From an uncultured Methanobrevibacter sp. (lineage in GTDB: Archaea > Methanobacteriota > Methanobacteria > Methanobacteriales > Methanobacteriaceae): a DNA stretch of 45,572 nucleotides. The stretch is from contig NZ_CAMJCX010000010.1 in assembly GCF_946404245.1 (NCBI RefSeq), positions 1-45,572 on the forward strand. The letters are read 5' to 3'. Position numbers and translations under genes: made by a program. The stretch's first letter is position 1, and each line of letters starts with the position of its first letter. Below, piece after piece: positions 33,244 to 40,493 of the stretch. A model generated the notes under the pieces. It made no database searches, was not told where the DNA came from, and saw nothing but the letters and a program-made list of their open reading frames with translations.

Positions 33244-34438
33244 TTTTTTAACTAAGTCCTTCATTAGGTTAACTACTAAGCTTAATCCTATTGCTGTGGG
33301 AACTAAATTTTTTCCAACCAATACTCTTGAAACTGAGTATGTTGAACTATTCAATTATACTCAGACAATATTGTTTGAGTTGGAAAAGGCAGAAATCACT
33401 TCAGATTCAATTTTAGAAAATCTTATTAGGGATGTGGGTGCTGAAAACATTCCTAAAGATTATGATTTTTATGAATTGACTCCTGCAGAAAATAGGGTTG
33501 AAGAATATGCTTTGGTAAGTAATATTGTTATGGGTAGTGACCGTTATTTTTACATTGAACTTAAGCAGCCTTCTAATTTAATTAACGTGTTTGTTAAAAT
33601 TATTCAAAATGAAAAAGGAGAGATTGTCGAAAAAACAGCTACAGAACTTGTTGCAAGGATGTTGAGCAAAAATGATGCGATACGTGTAGCTATTGAACTG
33701 ATTGGTATTGGCCTTTCAGAAGGTATTGAAGTCATCTCTGCAGTTGGTATGACAGGTGCCGCTTCAATTGAAAGGGCAATTCATTATACTCAAAATGTTG
33801 GAAGTTTCCCAGGCATTGCATTTACAAAACTTGGAGGGGAATATGCATTAGTGTTTGATTCTCCATTTTTACTTCAGGAATCTCGTCCTGTTAATTTAGA
33901 AAATTATTTATTCATTGATTTAATCGATTCCACCAAATTCATTGATAAAAACGGTAGGAATCAGCTTGTTGACCTTATGACCGGAATCAAAAATTTCATC
34001 GAAACTGAATGTGACGGTGAATTGGAAGGTTATAGGGAAGGTGGGGATGATTTTATAGCAAGATTCCCATCTAAAGATTTGGCTATTCGTGCAGGTCTTG
34101 ATGCTGCATGGTTTGCACTGGACAACGGTGCGAAAATAAGAGCAGGTGTCGGCAGAAGCAGACGTGAAGCTGGTGAGAGGGCACAGTTGGTTGATAGTTT
34201 GGAATCAACATCTCCGCTTTCATTGGTTGTTTTCGAATTAGCTAATGGATTATATGCTTATAACATTCCATCAGAATTCACAAGAACCCTGATTAATTTG
34301 GTTGAAAATGAAAAGGCCAAATTGATTGGAGTTTTTGCATTTGTATTCATATTTGTTTATGTCATGTCTATTTTAGGACTGGGCGTATTCGGATTCGTTG
34401 GAATAATTTTGGCTTTAGCATATGCATTTATTGCATGA
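33236..34438 (+). CDS. membrane-anchored palm-domain (GGDD) nucleotidyl-cyclase-like protein
   Basis: A 400-residue protein. Residues 1-215 form an uncharacterised N-terminal domain with many acidic residues. Residues about 222-345 look like a palm domain of the class III cyclase/GGDEF/Cas10 group: YLFIDLIDSTKFID puts two acids (D228, D231) on the first strand; YREGGDDFIARF (GGDD at 269-272) forms the metal hairpin; IRAGVGRSRREAGERAQLVDSLES resembles the last strand and helix. Two hydrophobic helices (about 362-381 and 383-400) anchor the C-terminus. Product, if any, is unknown (cyclic mono-, di- or oligonucleotide). The ATG at 33236 follows GGGAG at 9 nt; ATGs nine bases earlier and a TTG further up are less likely. 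It overlaps the NYN gene. Confidence 0.72.
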   Translation: MTSFLTKSFIRLTTKLNPIAVGTKFFPTNTLETEYVELFNYTQTILFELEKAEITSDSILENLIRDVGAENIPKDYDFYELTPAENRVEEYALVSNIVMGSDRYFYIELKQPSNLINVFVKIIQNEKGEIVEKTATELVARMLSKNDAIRVAIELIGIGLSEGIEVISAVGMTGAASIERAIHYTQNVGSFPGIAFTKLGGEYALVFDSPFLLQESRPVNLENYLFIDLIDSTKFIDKNGRNQLVDLMTGIKNFIETECDGELEGYREGGDDFIARFPSKDLAIRAGLDAAWFALDNGAKIRAGVGRSRREAGERAQLVDSLESTSPLSLVVFELANGLYAYNIPSEFTRTLINLVENEKAKLIGVFAFVFIFVYVMSILGLGVFGFVGIILALAYAFIA

Positions 34439-34460
34439 TGAATTGAAAGAGAAAAATAAT

Positions 34461-34907
34461 ATGGGAAGAAAAAAAGACGACAAGAGAGTGTTGAGAAGAG
34501 GTAATGGTCGTGATACCAAACAGCATCGCAGACCTACCAATATCATTAAAAGAAATAATAAAGGGCCTCGTAATAGAAACTCTTATCGCAGCAGAAATGA
34601 TAATTGGGATAGGAATAGAAAGCCTAAAAAACGTAGTCGAAAAACTGTACTGTTAATGATTCTTGTATTGGTTGCATTTATTATCGGTGCTGGAATCGGA
34701 GTCATGTTGAGTTTTGATAATGGAAATAGCGAAGAAAATGAAACTCACATTGAAAATGTTACAGTTGAGATGACAACTCATCTAAACGAAACTAAAGAAG
34801 TCGTCTTTGACGAGTCAGATGCAGTTGATTATAATGAAAACCAGACATCAGAGATATTGGGTGCTGAGAAAAATCCATATTACTATGATGACGGTTTGGG
34901 ACATTAA
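34461..34907 (+). CDS. small membrane protein with strongly basic cytoplasmic tail
   Basis: A 148-residue protein of unknown family. Residues 1-61 are extremely rich in Arg, Lys and Asn (RRGNGRDTKQHRRPTN, KGPRNRNSYRSRNDN, RNRKPKKRSRK) and are probably disordered; such tails bind RNA, ribosomes or acidic lipid heads. Residues 63-84 are one membrane helix (VLLMILVLVAFIIGAGIGVML). Residues 85-148 are acidic with several N-glycosylation-type sites (NET, NVT, NQT) and lie outside by the positive-inside rule. The ATG at 34461 follows an AGAGAAAAATAAT stretch and lies 22 nt after the palm-protein stop. Position suggests it belongs to the same complex as the NYN and GGDD proteins. Confidence 0.72.
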   Translation: MGRKKDDKRVLRRGNGRDTKQHRRPTNIIKRNNKGPRNRNSYRSRNDNWDRNRKPKKRSRKTVLLMILVLVAFIIGAGIGVMLSFDNGNSEENETHIENVTVEMTTHLNETKEVVFDESDAVDYNENQTSEILGAEKNPYYYDDGLGH

Positions 34908-34926
34908 TTGATTTTTTGTGATTTTT

Positions 34927-36150
34927 ATGAATAATATTAGAACTCTTGATGGTGGATTTTCAGTCATTGAAAATCTTAAAGTATCTGGGGCTCGTGAAGG
35001 TAAATTTGGAGTAAGTATCATACTTTGCCCAAACAGTAACGCTTCTGGCGTATTTACCTCCAATAAGGTTACTGCAGCTCCTGTTAAATATACTAAAAAT
35101 GTACTTAAGAATGGGAAGGTTTCCGCTGTTTTTGTAAATAGTGGTAATGCTAATTGTTTTACAGGCGATCAAGGATTTAAGGACTGTGAAACATTAGTGG
35201 AATTGGTTTCAAAGGATTTAAAAATACCTAAAGAAGAAATTGCAATCTCTTCAACTGGTGTTATTGGTCGTGAAATGCCAATTGACATTATTTCCAAAGT
35301 GGCTTATGAATCTCTATCTAAACTTGGAGATAAACCCGAAGATTCTCTTGCAGCTGCAAAAGCCATAATGACCACTGATACTTTTCCAAAGGAATGTGCA
35401 GTGGAGGTAACATTAACAACAGGAGAAACAGTAAAAATTGCAGGTATTACAAAAGGCAGCGGTATGATTGCACCGAATATGGGTACAATGCTGTCATTTA
35501 TTGTAACTGACGCAGTCATGCCTTCAAAAGAGATTAATGCTGCATTAAAACAGGCTGCCGATATCAGTTTCAACATGATTGTTGTTGATGGTGATGAAAG
35601 TACAAATGACACATGTTTGTTAATGGCAAACGGAGCATCAGGTGTCGAAGTCGTTAAGGATGGTAAAATCGATGCTAATTTCCAGGAAGCTTTAAATTAT
35701 CTTTGCATTGATCTGGCTAAAAAAATGGCTCGTGATGGTGAGGGAGCTACAAAATTCATTGAAGCTAATGTATGCGGTGCAAAAGATTTAAATGATGCAA
35801 GACTTGCAGCAAAATCCATAATTTCATCAAGCCTTTTTAAATCAGCAGTATTTGGTGGAGATCCGAACTGGGGAAGAATTGTATCTGCAATCGGATATTC
35901 AGGTTGTGATTTAAATCCGGATATTGTAACTATTGCAATTGCTGATGAGGTGGATGAAGTGAATCTTGTCAAAAACGGTGAAATATTGGCATTTGAAGAC
36001 ACACCATATCTTGAAAGGGCTGAAAAAATCATGCAATCAAAAAATGTAATTGTCAATATTGATATGGATTTAGGTGATGGTGAAGCAACTGCATGGGGTT
36101 GTGATTTAACTTACGATTATGTGAAAATTAATGCAGAATACACCACTTAA
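34927..36150 (+). CDS. argJ: glutamate N-acetyltransferase (ornithine acetyltransferase)
   Basis: Moves the acetyl group from N-acetylornithine to glutamate, closing the acetyl cycle of arginine synthesis; some members also use acetyl-CoA. The 407-residue chain is a self-cleaving Ntn-type enzyme. The cleavage motif KGSGMIAPNMGTMLSFIVTDA is present with the nucleophilic Thr of GTML (Gly-Thr in place of the usual Ala-Thr). VFVNSGNANCFTG, SSTGVIGREMP and DGDESTNDTCLLMANG are other family marks, and GGDPNWGRI is near the C-terminus. I start at ATG 34927, before which GTGA lies at good distance; a GTG at 34918 is in frame. The preceding gene ends 19 nt upstream. argB lies about 8 kb downstream. 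Confidence 0.95.
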   Translation: MNNIRTLDGGFSVIENLKVSGAREGKFGVSIILCPNSNASGVFTSNKVTAAPVKYTKNVLKNGKVSAVFVNSGNANCFTGDQGFKDCETLVELVSKDLKIPKEEIAISSTGVIGREMPIDIISKVAYESLSKLGDKPEDSLAAAKAIMTTDTFPKECAVEVTLTTGETVKIAGITKGSGMIAPNMGTMLSFIVTDAVMPSKEINAALKQAADISFNMIVVDGDESTNDTCLLMANGASGVEVVKDGKIDANFQEALNYLCIDLAKKMARDGEGATKFIEANVCGAKDLNDARLAAKSIISSSLFKSAVFGGDPNWGRIVSAIGYSGCDLNPDIVTIAIADEVDEVNLVKNGEILAFEDTPYLERAEKIMQSKNVIVNIDMDLGDGEATAWGCDLTYDYVKINAEYTT

Positions 36151-36239
36151 AGAAAACCTTTAAATATCTTGAAAACAAATATTTTTTTGTTATACAATAA
36201 TTCTAATTTTGTAATGATTAATTTTAAGGAGGGGAAAAT

Positions 36240-36344
36240 ATGGCAAAAGTTAAAGGAACTAACAGAAGAACCAGACAAAAAAGAAGTTATACTAAACCTG
36301 GTAGTAAAAGAGGAAGAGGAGTTAAACAAACTTGGAAAAAATAA
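36240..36344 (+). CDS. 34-residue very basic small protein, possibly ribosome-associated
   Basis: A short gene with an excellent Shine-Dalgarno (TTAAGGAGGGGAAAAT directly before ATG). The protein opens MAKVKGTNRRTRQKRSYT and ends KQTWKK, with 17 Lys or Arg in 34 residues, no acidic residues and no hydrophobic stretch. Codons are nearly all of the preferred AGA/AAA/GGA/ACT type, as in highly expressed genes. Such composition is typical of ribosomal or RNA-binding peptides. I do not recognise a named family. A longer overlapping reading frame exists in another register but has no ribosome site and an unusual composition. The gene stands alone between argJ and a methyltransferase and is followed by a T-rich tail. 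Confidence 0.75.
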   Translation: MAKVKGTNRRTRQKRSYTKPGSKRGRGVKQTWKK

Positions 36345-36457
36345 TCCTCTTATAACTTTTTTTATTATTTTTAACTATTTTTTAACCGATATTAACCTAA
36401 TATCATTTTGACAATAATTATATACTATTTTTGATAGACTATTATTAGGTGAATTTT

Positions 36458-37048
36458 ATGAATGGTCACAGAGCACACGGATTTTCAAGTGCAATGTTTT
36501 TAGATTCTGATGAAATATTGAGCGAATTGGATCTTAAAGGTAATGAAGTTTTCATGGATGCAGGCTGCGGAGACGGTCACAATGCCATCAAGGTGGTAGA
36601 GGAATATCTTCCTGAGGGCACAGTTTATGCTGTAGATATTTATGATGCATCCATTGAGGATATGGAAACATATAAAAAAGAAAACAATGTTGAAAATCTT
36701 ATTAACATCGAAGCTGACATCACAGAAGGAATTCCTGGGGTTGATGATGAATCAGTGGACGTAATTTTGATGGTTAATGTTTTCCACGGATTTAAGGCAT
36801 CCAGAAAGATAGATGAAGCTATCAGTGAATTTGCAAGGATTATAAAACAGGATGGTAAAATTGCCATTATGGATTATAAGGCATGGGATGTTCCAAAAGG
36901 CCCTCCAACACCTGTCAGAAGTTCTCCTGAAGAAATGGAAGAGTTCTTTGCAAAACATGGTCTTAAAAAGATTTATTTGAATGAGGACATTGGTGAAGAT
37001 ATTCCTGAAGGCAAATCCCATTATTTAATCATGTTTCAGAAAGAATAA
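36458..37048 (+). CDS. class I SAM-dependent methyltransferase
   Basis: A 196-residue Rossmann-fold methyltransferase with motif I EVFMDAGCGDGHNAIKV, motif II acidic end YAVDIYD, and motif IV DVILMVNVFHGF. A conserved MDYKAWDVPKGPP segment follows. It resembles the UbiE/arsenite methyltransferase-like group (Methyltransf_11/25), but the substrate is unknown. The ATG at 36458 is preceded by AGGTGAATTTT; a GTG three codons earlier overlaps that ribosome site. A hairpin with T-tract closes the gene. Neighbours give no pathway clue: a small basic protein upstream and a CDP-ribitol pair downstream. Confidence 0.9.
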   Translation: MNGHRAHGFSSAMFLDSDEILSELDLKGNEVFMDAGCGDGHNAIKVVEEYLPEGTVYAVDIYDASIEDMETYKKENNVENLINIEADITEGIPGVDDESVDVILMVNVFHGFKASRKIDEAISEFARIIKQDGKIAIMDYKAWDVPKGPPTPVRSSPEEMEEFFAKHGLKKIYLNEDIGEDIPEGKSHYLIMFQKE

Positions 37049-37057
37049 TGAATTCCT

Positions 37058-37092
37058 GTTTGAGAGTGAATAACTCTTAAACATTTTTTTTT
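37058..37092 (+). terminator. hairpin and T-tract after the methyltransferase gene
   Basis: GTTTGAGAG (37058-37066) pairs with CTCTTAAAC (37074-37082; one G-U pair) around a 7-nt loop, followed by AT and nine Ts. It is a clear intrinsic-type terminator. Confidence 0.75.
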
Positions 37093-37193
37093 AAAAATTA
37101 TTAAATACTATTTTTTAAAGATTATTATTATTGAAATTGTTACATTATAAAAAAATACATTTTTAAAATTTTTGTTATTGATGAGGTATAATA

Positions 37194-37904
37194 ATGATTT
37201 TTGCAGCTATTTTGGCAGGTGGAATCGGTTCCAGAATGGGCGGAACAGACACTCCCAAACAATTTTTGGATTTGGGCAACAAGCCTGTAATTATTCACAC
37301 TATAGAAAAGTTTGTAATCAACAATAAAATTGATAAAATAATTGTTTTAACACCTCAAAACTTCATAAATCACACAAATCACTTAATAAATGAATATATT
37401 GGTGAAAATGAGAATATTGTAGTTATTGAGGGTGGGGAAACCAGAAATGATACATTAATCAACAGTATTAATTATATCGATGAGCATTTTGGAATTGATG
37501 ATGATTCAATAATCATCACCCACGATTCTGTGCGTCCCTTTGTTACCCATAGGATTATTGAAGATAATATTGAAGCTGCAAAAAGATATGGTGCATGTGA
37601 TACCGTTGTACCGGCCACTGATACCATTGTGGAAAGTATAAATGCAAGGACTATTGAAAGCATCCCTGTGAGAGATTATTATTACCAAGGCCAAACTCCT
37701 CAGAGCTTCAATATAAAGAAACTTTTCAATCTCATCAGCAGTTTAACTGAAGAGGAAAGCAATATCTTAACAGACGCCTGTAAAATCTTCACACTTAAAG
37801 ATGAAGATGTATATCTTGTAGAAGGTGAAGTGACAAATATCAAAATCACATACCCTTACGATTTAAAATTAGCAAATACAATACTTGAGGATAGAAATGA
37901 TTAA
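37194..37904 (+). CDS. tarI: ribitol-5-phosphate cytidylyltransferase (TarI/IspD family)
   Basis: Couples ribitol 5-phosphate with CTP to give CDP-ribitol, the donor of poly(ribitol phosphate) and ribitol-decorated glycans. The 236 residues show the IspD/TarI nucleotide motif AILAGGIGSRMGG...PKQF, GGETRNDTLINS, THDSVRPFVTHRII, ACDTVVPATDTIVES, DYYYQGQTPQSF and LTDACKIF. Archaea use the mevalonate route, so IspD (methylerythritol phosphate) activity would make no sense; the RNDTLINS and YYYQGQTPQSF forms and the adjacent TarJ-like reductase point to TarI. AGGTATAATA precedes the ATG. The 3' end overlaps tarJ by 8 nt. The end product in this cell, perhaps a surface polymer, is inferred. Confidence 0.85.
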   Translation: MIFAAILAGGIGSRMGGTDTPKQFLDLGNKPVIIHTIEKFVINNKIDKIIVLTPQNFINHTNHLINEYIGENENIVVIEGGETRNDTLINSINYIDEHFGIDDDSIIITHDSVRPFVTHRIIEDNIEAAKRYGACDTVVPATDTIVESINARTIESIPVRDYYYQGQTPQSFNIKKLFNLISSLTEEESNILTDACKIFTLKDEDVYLVEGEVTNIKITYPYDLKLANTILEDRND

Positions 37905-38913
37905 TATTGTCTACAGATTAAAGTCTCCAAAATTCTTTGAGGAATCAATTGATGAAATTGAGTTGGATGGCGTTGTTGTAAGGCCAACCCATCTGTCAAT
38001 TTGTCAGGCTGACCAAAGGTACTATCAGGGATCAAGACCTGCTGAAATTTTGGATAAAAAATTGCCTATGGCATTGATTCATGAAGGAATCGGTGAAGTT
38101 GTCTTTGACAGTGAAAACAATTTGAAATCCGGTGACAAGGTAGTTATGATTCCGAACACTCCGTTTGGGGATGATGTATGTAGAGCCAATTATTCATATA
38201 AGTCAAAATTCAGGGGAAGCGGATTTGACGGATTCACTTCTGATTTGATTAAACTGGAATCTGACAGGGTTGTCAAGCTTCCGGACGATTTCAATAACAA
38301 TGTTTCTGCATTTATAGAATTGATTACCGTTGCATATCAGGGAATTTCCAGATTTAATGAAATGGCTATCACTCCAAAAGATAGGTTAGGTGTTTGGGGA
38401 GATGGAAATCTTGGATATATCACAGCATTGCTTTTAAAGGAAATGTGTCCCGAATCCAAGGTGATCGTTTTCGGAAAACATCAGGAAAATCTCAATTTAT
38501 TTTCATTTGCCGATGAAACATACAGGATACATGATGTTCCAAAAGATCTGGTAATTGACCACGGATTTGAATGTGTCGGTTCAAGTGCTTCACAATCAGC
38601 TATTGAACAGATTATAGATTTGATTAATCCTCAAGGAACCATAAATCTATTTGGTGTAAGTGAATATCCGATTCCAATCAATACAAGAATGGTTTTGGAA
38701 AAAGGATTGACTGTTCAGGGAAATAGCAGATCTGAAAGAGAAGATTTTGTTGGAGTGGTGAAACTCCTCACTGAAAATCCTCAACTCTTTGAATATTTGG
38801 AAAAGCTAATTTCAAATGTCTGTGAAATAAATTCTTTAAATGACTTAAAAGAAGCATTTGACAAAGATTCTATTTCAAAATTCGGCAAAACCGTTTTAAT
38901 ATGGAATAAATGA
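37897..38913 (+). CDS. tarJ: ribulose-5-phosphate reductase (TarJ-like, zinc-type dehydrogenase)
   Basis: A medium-chain alcohol-dehydrogenase-fold enzyme of 338 residues that reduces ribulose 5-phosphate to ribitol 5-phosphate with NADPH, feeding TarI. The TarJ-like opening is VVVRPTHLSICQADQRYYQGSRP and LPMALIHEGIGEVVFDS, in which the Cys, His-Glu pair form the zinc site; LGVWGDGNLGYITALLLKEM is the cofactor-binding stretch. The ATG at 37897 follows GAGG at 7 nt; the TTG at 37885 is inside the ribosome site. The 8-nt overlap with tarI shows translational coupling. Its stop (38911-38913) directly abuts the stop of the convergent nuclease-like gene. Confidence 0.85.
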   Translation: MINIVYRLKSPKFFEESIDEIELDGVVVRPTHLSICQADQRYYQGSRPAEILDKKLPMALIHEGIGEVVFDSENNLKSGDKVVMIPNTPFGDDVCRANYSYKSKFRGSGFDGFTSDLIKLESDRVVKLPDDFNNNVSAFIELITVAYQGISRFNEMAITPKDRLGVWGDGNLGYITALLLKEMCPESKVIVFGKHQENLNLFSFADETYRIHDVPKDLVIDHGFECVGSSASQSAIEQIIDLINPQGTINLFGVSEYPIPINTRMVLEKGLTVQGNSRSEREDFVGVVKLLTENPQLFEYLEKLISNVCEINSLNDLKEAFDKDSISKFGKTVLIWNK

Positions 38914-39438
38914 TCAGTAATATCTGTTCATAATTTTTAGGTATTCCAATCGATAATAATTCCTTTTGCTTTTTTCACACATTACCTGAAGATGGCGAAG
39001 ATTATGCCAGTCGTCTTCATCTAGAATTTCATTGTTTCTAATTTTATTTTTTATGGCTTCCAGGATTACTTCACATGAGTCAACTTGTGAGCATGCGAGC
39101 TTGATGGTGAATTCCGCTTCGGATAATATCTCTTCCTCTTTAACGAGAACATTAATTTCTTTAGGGCAGAGAATATATATTGAAACTTCTTTACCATATT
39201 TTTCATATAGGTGTTCTGCAAGTTCAATGTATTTTACAAGTTCGTATTCTGTAAAATCCACACTTTGGAATTCTAAATCAATTATCTCTCCGTTTGAAGT
39301 AATGAAAAAATCGCCTTCATGGTGGATTTCATCATCAATGCCCAATTCTTCAGCAGTAGCGTAGGCCACTATCTTTCTTGTGTCATTGAATGTTTCCTTA
39401 ATGATATTTGATCTAGTGTTGAAATCTTTCTTATTCAT
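38914..39438 (-). CDS. putative PD-(D/E)XK (Rpn-like) nuclease-family protein
   Basis: A 174-residue acidic protein. The segment HHEGDFFITSNGEIIDLEFQSVDF reads as a short PD-(D/E)XK core: an acid (Asp in GDFF), a strand and then EFQ in place of the ExK, followed by a helix YELVKYIELAEHLYEKYG and a strand VSIYILCP. This order is like the Rpn/YhgA-type nucleases, which carry ExQ, but the protein is shorter than most and the C-terminus (DDWHNLRHLQVMCEKSKRNY) is its own. Its first 40 residues mention no known domain. The assignment is tentative. GAGGTTATTAT is the ribosome site, which lies in one arm of a hairpin. It converges on tarJ with no gap. Confidence 0.5.
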   Translation of the reverse strand: MNKKDFNTRSNIIKETFNDTRKIVAYATAEELGIDDEIHHEGDFFITSNGEIIDLEFQSVDFTEYELVKYIELAEHLYEKYGKEVSIYILCPKEINVLVKEEEILSEAEFTIKLACSQVDSCEVILEAIKNKIRNNEILDEDDWHNLRHLQVMCEKSKRNYYRLEYLKIMNRYY

Positions 39439-39441
39439 ATA

Positions 39442-39473
39442 ATAACCTCAAATTTTTAATTTGTGTAGGTTAT
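39442..39473 (-). promoter_or_regulatory. inverted repeat covering the ribosome site of the nuclease-like gene
   Basis: ATAACCTCAAAT (39442-39453) pairs with ATTTG (39459-39463) and, after a 3-base bulge, AGGTTAT (39467-39473). On the mRNA the GAGGT ribosome site of the leftward gene lies in one arm. A TATA-like TTTATAAAAG (about 39488-39497) puts the transcription start near the outer arm, so the dyad may work as a DNA operator, an RNA hairpin, or both. The rest of the 39439-39635 gap holds promoters only. Confidence 0.5.
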
Positions 39474-39635
39474 ATTTATTTTAATCTTTTATAAATTAGT
39501 AAGTTTCAAATTAGGGCATTTTTAATGCTTAAAATCAGTTTTTACCTGTTAATATAAAATTTTAATTCAATTTCATTTTTACATCATGAATAATTTTTAA
39601 TATAATTAATGAAATAATTCTTAGTAGGTGATATT

Positions 39636-39962
39636 GTGGATTATGAAACAATCATTAGCGAAAAATTTCCAAATTGCAATGTGGAAGTTATAAAACCTGA
39701 TTTTTTCGAATTGGAAATGTTGGCAGAATACATTGCCGATGATATCGTGGTGTATAATCCTCATTCTATTATAGTTTACAGGCATTTGATTAGATTTCTG
39801 GTGAATGTGGGTGAAAAGGGCAAAATCTATTATTTGGATGGCTTTTCAGATGATGATTTGAAAGTAATCCATGCGGGGCTTCTGCAGGCAACCTGGAAAA
39901 GCGATACTAAAATCAATCTATATAAAAATGCAAATCCCGACAAGGATCTTTTAGGCTTATAA
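39636..39962 (+). CDS. small hypothetical protein with acidic N-terminus
   Basis: A 108-residue soluble protein I do not recognise. It begins MDYETIISEKFPNCNVEVIK and contains IADDIVVYNPHSIIVYRHLIRFLVN, a strand-helix alternation, then GKIYYLDGFSDDDLKVIHAGLLQATW and a C-terminal KINLYKNANPD. A small alpha/beta fold is likely. The start is GTG at 39636, set by AGGTGATATT directly before it. Its last codons overlap a 54-residue zinc-ribbon gene on the opposite strand by about 6 nt. A STAS-like protein gene lies 211 nt downstream on the same strand. Confidence 0.7.
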   Translation: MDYETIISEKFPNCNVEVIKPDFFELEMLAEYIADDIVVYNPHSIIVYRHLIRFLVNVGEKGKIYYLDGFSDDDLKVIHAGLLQATWKSDTKINLYKNANPDKDLLGL

Positions 39963-40121
39963 TTGGAAAAATTCATCACAATATTCGCAATAGTAATTGA
40001 ATTCACTTTCACAACAGTTTCCAAGTATTATCTCGCCATTCAGTGATTCGATGGCCATTTCATCTGTTGTGTCATGAAATACTTTTTTTAGTTTCCTTTG
40101 GCATTTTGGGCATTGCTTCAT
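39957..40121 (-). CDS. 54-residue zinc-ribbon protein
   Basis: A short leftward gene. The protein opens MKQCPKCQRKLKKVFHDTTD, continues EMAIESLNGEIILGN, and closes with CCESEFNYYCEYCDEFFQL. CPKC near the start and CEYC near the end give a zinc ribbon, with an extra CC pair between. The start ATG at 40121 has no strong ribosome site; a TATATAA element lies about 10-17 nt upstream, so the mRNA may be leaderless or nearly so. It overlaps the stop of the rightward 108-residue gene. Function is unknown; small zinc ribbons of this kind often bind nucleic acid or partner proteins. Confidence 0.65.
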   Translation of the reverse strand: MKQCPKCQRKLKKVFHDTTDEMAIESLNGEIILGNCCESEFNYYCEYCDEFFQL

Positions 40122-40173
40122 GTCTTTAATTTATATAACCTATGAATGTTAAATATTAGTGTAGGTGTAAATT

Positions 40174-40431
40174 ATGATGATTAATGTTGGTGCTGAATTT
40201 GGTACACATTTGGAATCAAGCGATATCGCAGTGGAATTGATAGAAATTTTAGACAAGTTGCCTGCGGACGAATTCATTATTGATTTTAAGGAAGTAATGT
40301 TTGTCACAATGAACTATGCTCAAGCTTATTATAATGCTAAAAACGAATCTTCTAAAAAGATTTCTGAAATTAACATTTCCGATGAGATTAGTGTTGTGAT
40401 GGGTGCCGCTGATGAGGCGTGCAATCCCTAA
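40174..40431 (+). CDS. STAS-like (DUF4325-type) small protein
   Basis: An 85-residue protein. The order GTHLESSDIAVELIEILDKLPADEFIIDFKEVMFVTMNYAQAYYNAK resembles DUF4325, a STAS-like domain: a helix, the strand FIIDFKEVMFV with its conserved Asp-Phe and a following loop, then a helix. Proteins of this type often work with a histidine-kinase-like ATPase, in signalling or mobile-element contexts; no such partner is next to it here. ATG ATG at 40174/40177 with GTGTAAATT upstream; the exact start is uncertain by one codon. T-rich sequence follows the stop. Confidence 0.65.
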   Translation: MMINVGAEFGTHLESSDIAVELIEILDKLPADEFIIDFKEVMFVTMNYAQAYYNAKNESSKKISEINISDEISVVMGAADEACNP

Positions 40432-40493
40432 TCTTATTTTTTTTACAAAATTTTTCCTAATAGTTAAATAATTTTAATTCTATAAAATGTAAT

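Noticed and set aside
33236-34438. Calling the palm protein Cas10 or part of a CRISPR system
   Set aside because: GGDD alone is shared by many palm enzymes; there is no HD domain, no other cas gene and no array in the window.
36169-36411. 80-codon open frame overlapping the 34-residue basic gene
   Set aside because: Its start has no Shine-Dalgarno, whereas AGGAGGGG sits exactly before the 34-codon frame, whose codon use is much better.
37194-37904. Calling this gene ispD of the MEP isoprenoid pathway
   Set aside because: Archaea use the mevalonate route, and the gene is coupled to a TarJ-like reductase, so the TarI function fits better.
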